A stretch of 64,000 nt of DNA, taken from contig SWDG01000025.1 in assembly GCA_005116965.1 (NCBI GenBank), positions 137,214-201,213 of the forward strand, written 5' to 3'. Below, piece by piece: positions 60,988 through 64,000 of the stretch (positions are counted from its first letter, which is position 1; each line of letters begins with the position of its first letter). The notes under the pieces were generated by a model. It saw only the letters and a program-made list of their open reading frames with translations. It had not been told where the DNA came from and searched no databases. The translations under genes were made by a program, and so were the position numbers. This DNA is from Nitrospira sp. (GTDB lineage Bacteria > Nitrospirota > Nitrospiria > Nitrospirales > Nitrospiraceae).

Positions 60988-62568
60988 GTGCAAGCCCGTC
61001 CAATACCTCATTGCCCATCGAACACGACCAGGGAATTTAGCACCTGCCTGAGCTTGCTGCTTCTGCTCTTCTTGGCCTTCCCTCCCCCTCTGTTTTCGCA
61101 AGGCGGAGGAGGCCAACCACTAAAAGTTGCGTTGGATTTCAACGAAGTCGAGATCCCCGTCTTTGTCCGGTTTATCAGTGAGATCACCGGAAAAAACTTT
61201 GTGCTGGATGAGACGATTAAAAAGCAGGGTGGAAAAGTATCCGTGTTTTCTCCGACTAAGGTGTCACCGGACCAGGCTTTTACCATGTTCGTCGCGGCGT
61301 TAGAAGCAGCCCGTATCGCCGTGGTCCAGAAGGGAGGAAACCTCTATCAGGTGGTCCCCATGGGAGACCTTCCGCCAGAGCGGGGTGTGTTTGTCTATAA
61401 GCTGAGACATGCCAACGCGACTGATCTTGCCGCTGTTCTTACCAATTTGGTGGCACGCTCACAAACCGTGGCGCAGATCACACCTGGAACCCGTCCACCC
61501 GTCAGACCGCTGACGGAATTCGAGGCTCCGGTCCAAGTGTTTGCCGATAAGGCGACCAACTCCATCGTGATCAGTGCAACCAAACTCGCCTGGAGTCATC
61601 TCCAAGCCGTCATTCGTGACCTCGATATCCGGCGCAAGCAGGTCTTTGTAGAAGCGGTGATCCTGGAGGTCCAAGTGGATCGCCTTCGCCAAATCGGTAC
61701 AGATCCGACTCAGGTGCTCGGTGCAGGAAAGACTGGTTTTATACAGGGAATCGGCGGGTTCAATAGAGCACCGGAAGATCTGGCAACCTTCGCCCAAGCG
61801 ATCACCGGCGTGGCGGCCGGAGGAGCGACAGGCGGCGCAGCGCCGCTCCTGAATACGCTGAACGTGCGTGCATTCATGAACCTCCTGATGAACCTGACTG
61901 ATACGAATGTCCTCTCCACACCACAGGTGCTGGCCGCCGATAACCAGAAGGCGAAGATTGTCGTCGGTGAAAATCGCCCGTTCCCAACCGGCCAGGCCCA
62001 AGGCATCACGGGGGGAACGCTCGTCACCATTGAGCGAAAAGACGTCGGCGTGACGTTAGAGTTGACCCCGCAGGTCCTCGACGGTGATTTGATTCGGCTG
62101 GAGATTAAGCAAGAGATTACGGCGATTGCTGAAAATGTAGCTCAAACCATTGGCGCTGGTTCAGCAAGTATCCCGGTTGGACCCACCACAACGAAGCGAT
62201 CCATGGAAACGACGACAGTCGCGCAGGATCAACAAACCCTCGTCATCGGAGGATTGGTGCGTGACAATGTCACGCTGAGTGAAAAGAAAATTCCCGTGTT
62301 GGGAGACATTCCGTGGATTGGATGGCTATTCAAATCACAGAGTCGTCAGATTGAGAAGCTGAATCTCCTCGTCTTTCTCACGCCGCACTTAGTCCGAGAC
62401 GACGCAGATGTGGTTGAATTGAACGCCAGAAAAGCTAGAGATATCAATATCTTGCAACGAGACAACCGGATTGAAGAACCGACGAAACTCAAGCAAGATG
62501 TGCTGGAACGGCTCGAACTCCCCTCAACAGTCCCTTCTCCTTTGACGGATAAGCCTAATAAGCCCTAA
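60988..62568 (+). CDS. Short GspD-type secretin
   Basis: This 526-residue protein has a signal peptide (CLSLLLLLFLAFPPPLFS). An N0-like domain (LDFNEVEIPVFVRFISEITGKNFVLDE) is followed by one N1-type KH domain (GVFVYKLRHANATDLAAVLTNL, then VFADKATNSIVISA). The secretin barrel has VFVEAVILEV, LSTPQVLAADNQKAKIVVGE and VPVLGDIPWIGWLF-like PVLGDIPWIGWLFK with LVFLTPHLV. One or two N-domains are missing compared with standard GspD (about 650). It should form the outer-membrane ring of a secretion or pilus-like system. No other system genes lie in the window. The GTG start has no clear ribosome site. Confidence 0.92.
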   Translation: MQARPIPHCPSNTTREFSTCLSLLLLLFLAFPPPLFSQGGGGQPLKVALDFNEVEIPVFVRFISEITGKNFVLDETIKKQGGKVSVFSPTKVSPDQAFTMFVAALEAARIAVVQKGGNLYQVVPMGDLPPERGVFVYKLRHANATDLAAVLTNLVARSQTVAQITPGTRPPVRPLTEFEAPVQVFADKATNSIVISATKLAWSHLQAVIRDLDIRRKQVFVEAVILEVQVDRLRQIGTDPTQVLGAGKTGFIQGIGGFNRAPEDLATFAQAITGVAAGGATGGAAPLLNTLNVRAFMNLLMNLTDTNVLSTPQVLAADNQKAKIVVGENRPFPTGQAQGITGGTLVTIERKDVGVTLELTPQVLDGDLIRLEIKQEITAIAENVAQTIGAGSASIPVGPTTTKRSMETTTVAQDQQTLVIGGLVRDNVTLSEKKIPVLGDIPWIGWLFKSQSRQIEKLNLLVFLTPHLVRDDADVVELNARKARDINILQRDNRIEEPTKLKQDVLERLELPSTVPSPLTDKPNKP

Positions 62569-62826
62569 GACCGGCGTTCCTAACACAACCGCATGGGCTG
62601 TGTATTTCGTGAAGCCCGCTTCGCCCGCCCATCCCGCGTTGATGAGTCCGTGAAGTGTGCGAGGCGAGCGTTGTTCTATCTTGCGAGAAAGGTTGCACCT
62701 GAGCCATTCTTATTTGCGCTTCACGAATCAGGTTTCACGGCCCCATGGAAAAGCCATAGCCCCCCCTCCGAGGAATGGCCCCTGGCCCTCTACCGGGATA
62801 GACTGCGGCCTATGGAGGACACAACA

Positions 62827-63180
62827 ATGGCTGACACGACCATTAACTGGCGAATCCATCCTCGGCTGCCTGTGGCCTATCCTGCGATATTCGGGGGTGC
62901 TCCATTTGTGGGAGAAGGGGTGGTGTCTGACCTGTCCGCAGCAGGCTGTGCCGTCACCTGTGAGCGAACCGTCCTCATGGGGAGCTACATTAAGCTGAGC
63001 GTCCTCCTGCCTGATCCGACCTCCTCCCTGTTCATCGAGCTAGGGAAAGTCCGCTGGGTCAAGGAACATACTTTCGGCGTCGAGTTCATTCGCCTGCCGA
63101 TGATAACCCGTCACCGATTAGATCGAGTCATATCTCAAGCGCCGGCCCTAGACGTACACTGCTTGCCGGCATTGGTCTGA
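62827..63180 (+). CDS. PilZ-domain protein
   Basis: This 117-residue protein starts at the ATG eight bases after GGAGG; the longer track ORF includes an unrelated upstream stretch. The c-di-GMP-binding pattern is partly present: HPRLPVAYPAIF (where RxxxR is usual, with only one Arg) and VVSDLSAAGCAV (D/NxSxxG, about residue 35-45). GKVRWVKEHTFGVEF is conserved PilZ sequence. Loss of one Arg may weaken nucleotide binding. It lies about 258 bp after the secretin with no operon link visible. The spacer 62569-62826 holds no clear gene. Confidence 0.85.
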   Translation: MADTTINWRIHPRLPVAYPAIFGGAPFVGEGVVSDLSAAGCAVTCERTVLMGSYIKLSVLLPDPTSSLFIELGKVRWVKEHTFGVEFIRLPMITRHRLDRVISQAPALDVHCLPALV

Positions 63181-63427
63181 GCTTCAATAGAGCTCCTCAA
63201 ATCAGCCCAATCGGCCCGGCCCGATCGCGCTACGCCAAAGGCTAGAATCCAATGAGAGAGCATAGGATCTAGTGGGCGCCTGCCACGACCTCGGCAAGCT
63301 GCTGCAGGACGAAGCTAGAGTCAGGACCTCGCAGGCCAGACAGATAAAGAGACGACAATCCCCCTAGCGTGAATGAAGCAATCCGCGATGTATTGGATGG
63401 AGAGGGAGAGATTGCTCTCAGGGTTGA

Positions 63428-63456
63428 TGTTCAGCCAGGCCAACCCTGGCTGAACA
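63428..63456. repeat. Perfect 12-bp inverted repeat (hairpin) between convergent genes
   Basis: TGTTCAGCCAGG (63428-63439) and CCTGGCTGAACA (63445-63456) are exact reverse complements around a five-base loop. No T run follows on either strand. It sits between the convergent PilZ and barrel genes, so it may slow transcription or be a protein site. The rest of the 321-bp gap shows no supported gene. Confidence 0.75.
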
Positions 63457-63501
63457 CCACGTTGCACCGCGATAAGAAACCGGCGTTACTTGTGTACGAC
63501 T

Positions 63502-64000
63502 CTACGGCCTCACGTCAAAGTGAATTGACATGCCCGCATGCGCGAAGATCGTATCGATCGTGGATTCATAGCGATTACCAACAAGGTCCCCTCCAAAACA
63601 ACACCCCCCCACAAAGGCATCAGCGGACTGCCCGAACCGATCTGTCGTCAGGTTGTCGTGATGGGCATGGATATACTTCGCCTCCGCAAACACGGACACG
63701 TACTTGAAGAGATGCGCCTTAATTCCGCCCACGCCCAGAAACGCGATCGTTGTATCCCGTTCTTCGGTGATGGCGCGGATAAAACCCGTCCCCCTTTGTG
63801 CACCTGGTCTCTGCGCCATCTGATGCGCGCCCACGCCGATCCCGACGTACGGAAACCACCGCCCGTTAGGATAGGCCTCGGAAATCGCCATGGGGTAGCG
63901 AATCAGAAAATTGGGGCCGACGTAGATGCCCATGTTCTCCGTCGTGGTGCCGCGATTGACGGACCCTGTAAAATTGCCTGGACTAGTCCCGGTAGGGTCA
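63502..64000 (-). CDS. Outer-membrane beta-barrel protein, N-terminus outside window
   Basis: The frame stays open to the window edge, and the track ORF starts at an internal Met. The 166 visible residues alternate strands: MGIYVGPNFLIRYPMAISEA, RWFPYVGIGVGAHQMA, IAFLGVGGIKAHLFKYVSVFAEAKYIHA and the end IFAHAGMSIHFDVRP. This is typical of OmpA/OMP_b-brl small barrels. The double Cys in GGCCFGG is unusual in a barrel. Function unknown. Confidence 0.82.
   Translation of the reverse strand, partial: DPTGTSPGNFTGSVNRGTTTENMGIYVGPNFLIRYPMAISEAYPNGRWFPYVGIGVGAHQMAQRPGAQRGTGFIRAITEERDTTIAFLGVGGIKAHLFKYVSVFAEAKYIHAHHDNLTTDRFGQSADAFVGGCCFGGDLVGNRYESTIDTIFAHAGMSIHFDVRP

Noticed and set aside
63369-63707. 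112-codon plus-strand ORF near the right edge
   Set aside because: It spans the 12-bp hairpin and the antisense of the barrel gene, has no ribosome site and resembles no protein.
1-64000. CRISPR array or replication origin
   Set aside because: No regularly spaced direct repeats with unique spacers, and no clustered DnaA-box-like sites, were seen on reading through.

Overview
The window is a dense bacterial chromosome segment of roughly 55-57% GC, with most genes on the minus strand in short operons whose stop and start codons overlap. Lipoprotein signals, an RND tripartite pump, a secretin and outer-membrane barrels point to a Gram-negative organism. The mix of families (PF06559-type dCTP deaminase beside a KamA radical SAM enzyme, an orphan NorQ-type ATPase, TIGR04282/TIGR04283 glycosyltransferases, many small lipoproteins) and a long palindromic intergenic repeat fit Nitrospira or a relative. 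That assignment is an inference; there is no rRNA or other marker here to prove it.

Layout. 0-7.1 kb: a methyltransferase, TfoX-like and DUF3597 proteins, a folate/biopterin-type transporter broken by an in-frame amber codon, a ferredoxin-MBL fusion, an AlkA-type glycosylase, RidA, an SDR and a nitroreductase. 7.1-12.9 kb: a complete RND efflux operon (adaptor, pump, outer-membrane factor). 13.0-13.7 kb: a zinc-ribbon/STAS pair behind a sigma-54-type promoter. 13.9-17.7 kb: a TetR-controlled ABC exporter operon with a perfect 10-bp inverted-repeat operator and a frameshifted ATPase. 17.8-21.6 kb: a GAF/sigma-54 activator, a CDGSH protein and a KefB-like antiporter. 21.7-29.4 kb: a long minus-strand run of small redox and detoxification genes (pirin, DsbA/FrnE, VOC, SnoaL-like, Rieske-flavodoxin fusion, DJ-1/PfpI, histidine phosphatase, VOC), containing a frameshifted DUF5069 gene and a 17-codon VOC remnant.

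29.4-32.0 kb is the accessory scar. A decapitated NmrA-like gene abuts, head to head, a decapitated AT-rich glycosidase-like gene. Three transposase fragments follow (two IS3 family, one IS256 family), then a gene-free structured stretch that may be a group II intron remnant.

32.0-38.2 kb: two paralogous glycine-zipper lipoproteins, YggU, a NorQ/CbbQ ATPase, a hybrid histidine kinase and a Cys-rich/DUF2156 protein. 38.4-45.4 kb, plus strand: an ATP-grasp-like protein, a palindromic repeat, a glutaredoxin-like protein, KamA, dCTP deaminase, a membrane protein, two TIGR0428x glycosyltransferases and an SDR. The divergent DUF2156 and ATP-grasp/KamA genes are the best candidate here for an undescribed pathway (beta-amino-acid transfer or ligation), by inference only.

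46-64 kb: envelope functions. These include an alpha/beta hydrolase, DUF4105, DUF3015, PEGA, TRL and DUF3332 proteins, barrels, a phosphoesterase/M48/AIM24 operon, an amidohydrolase, a 1445-residue TPR/low-complexity/membrane protein divergent from a short secretin, a PilZ protein and a partial barrel at the edge.

Three otherwise ordinary genes carry single-base lesions (one amber codon, two frameshifts). These may be real decay or consensus errors in a draft assembly.
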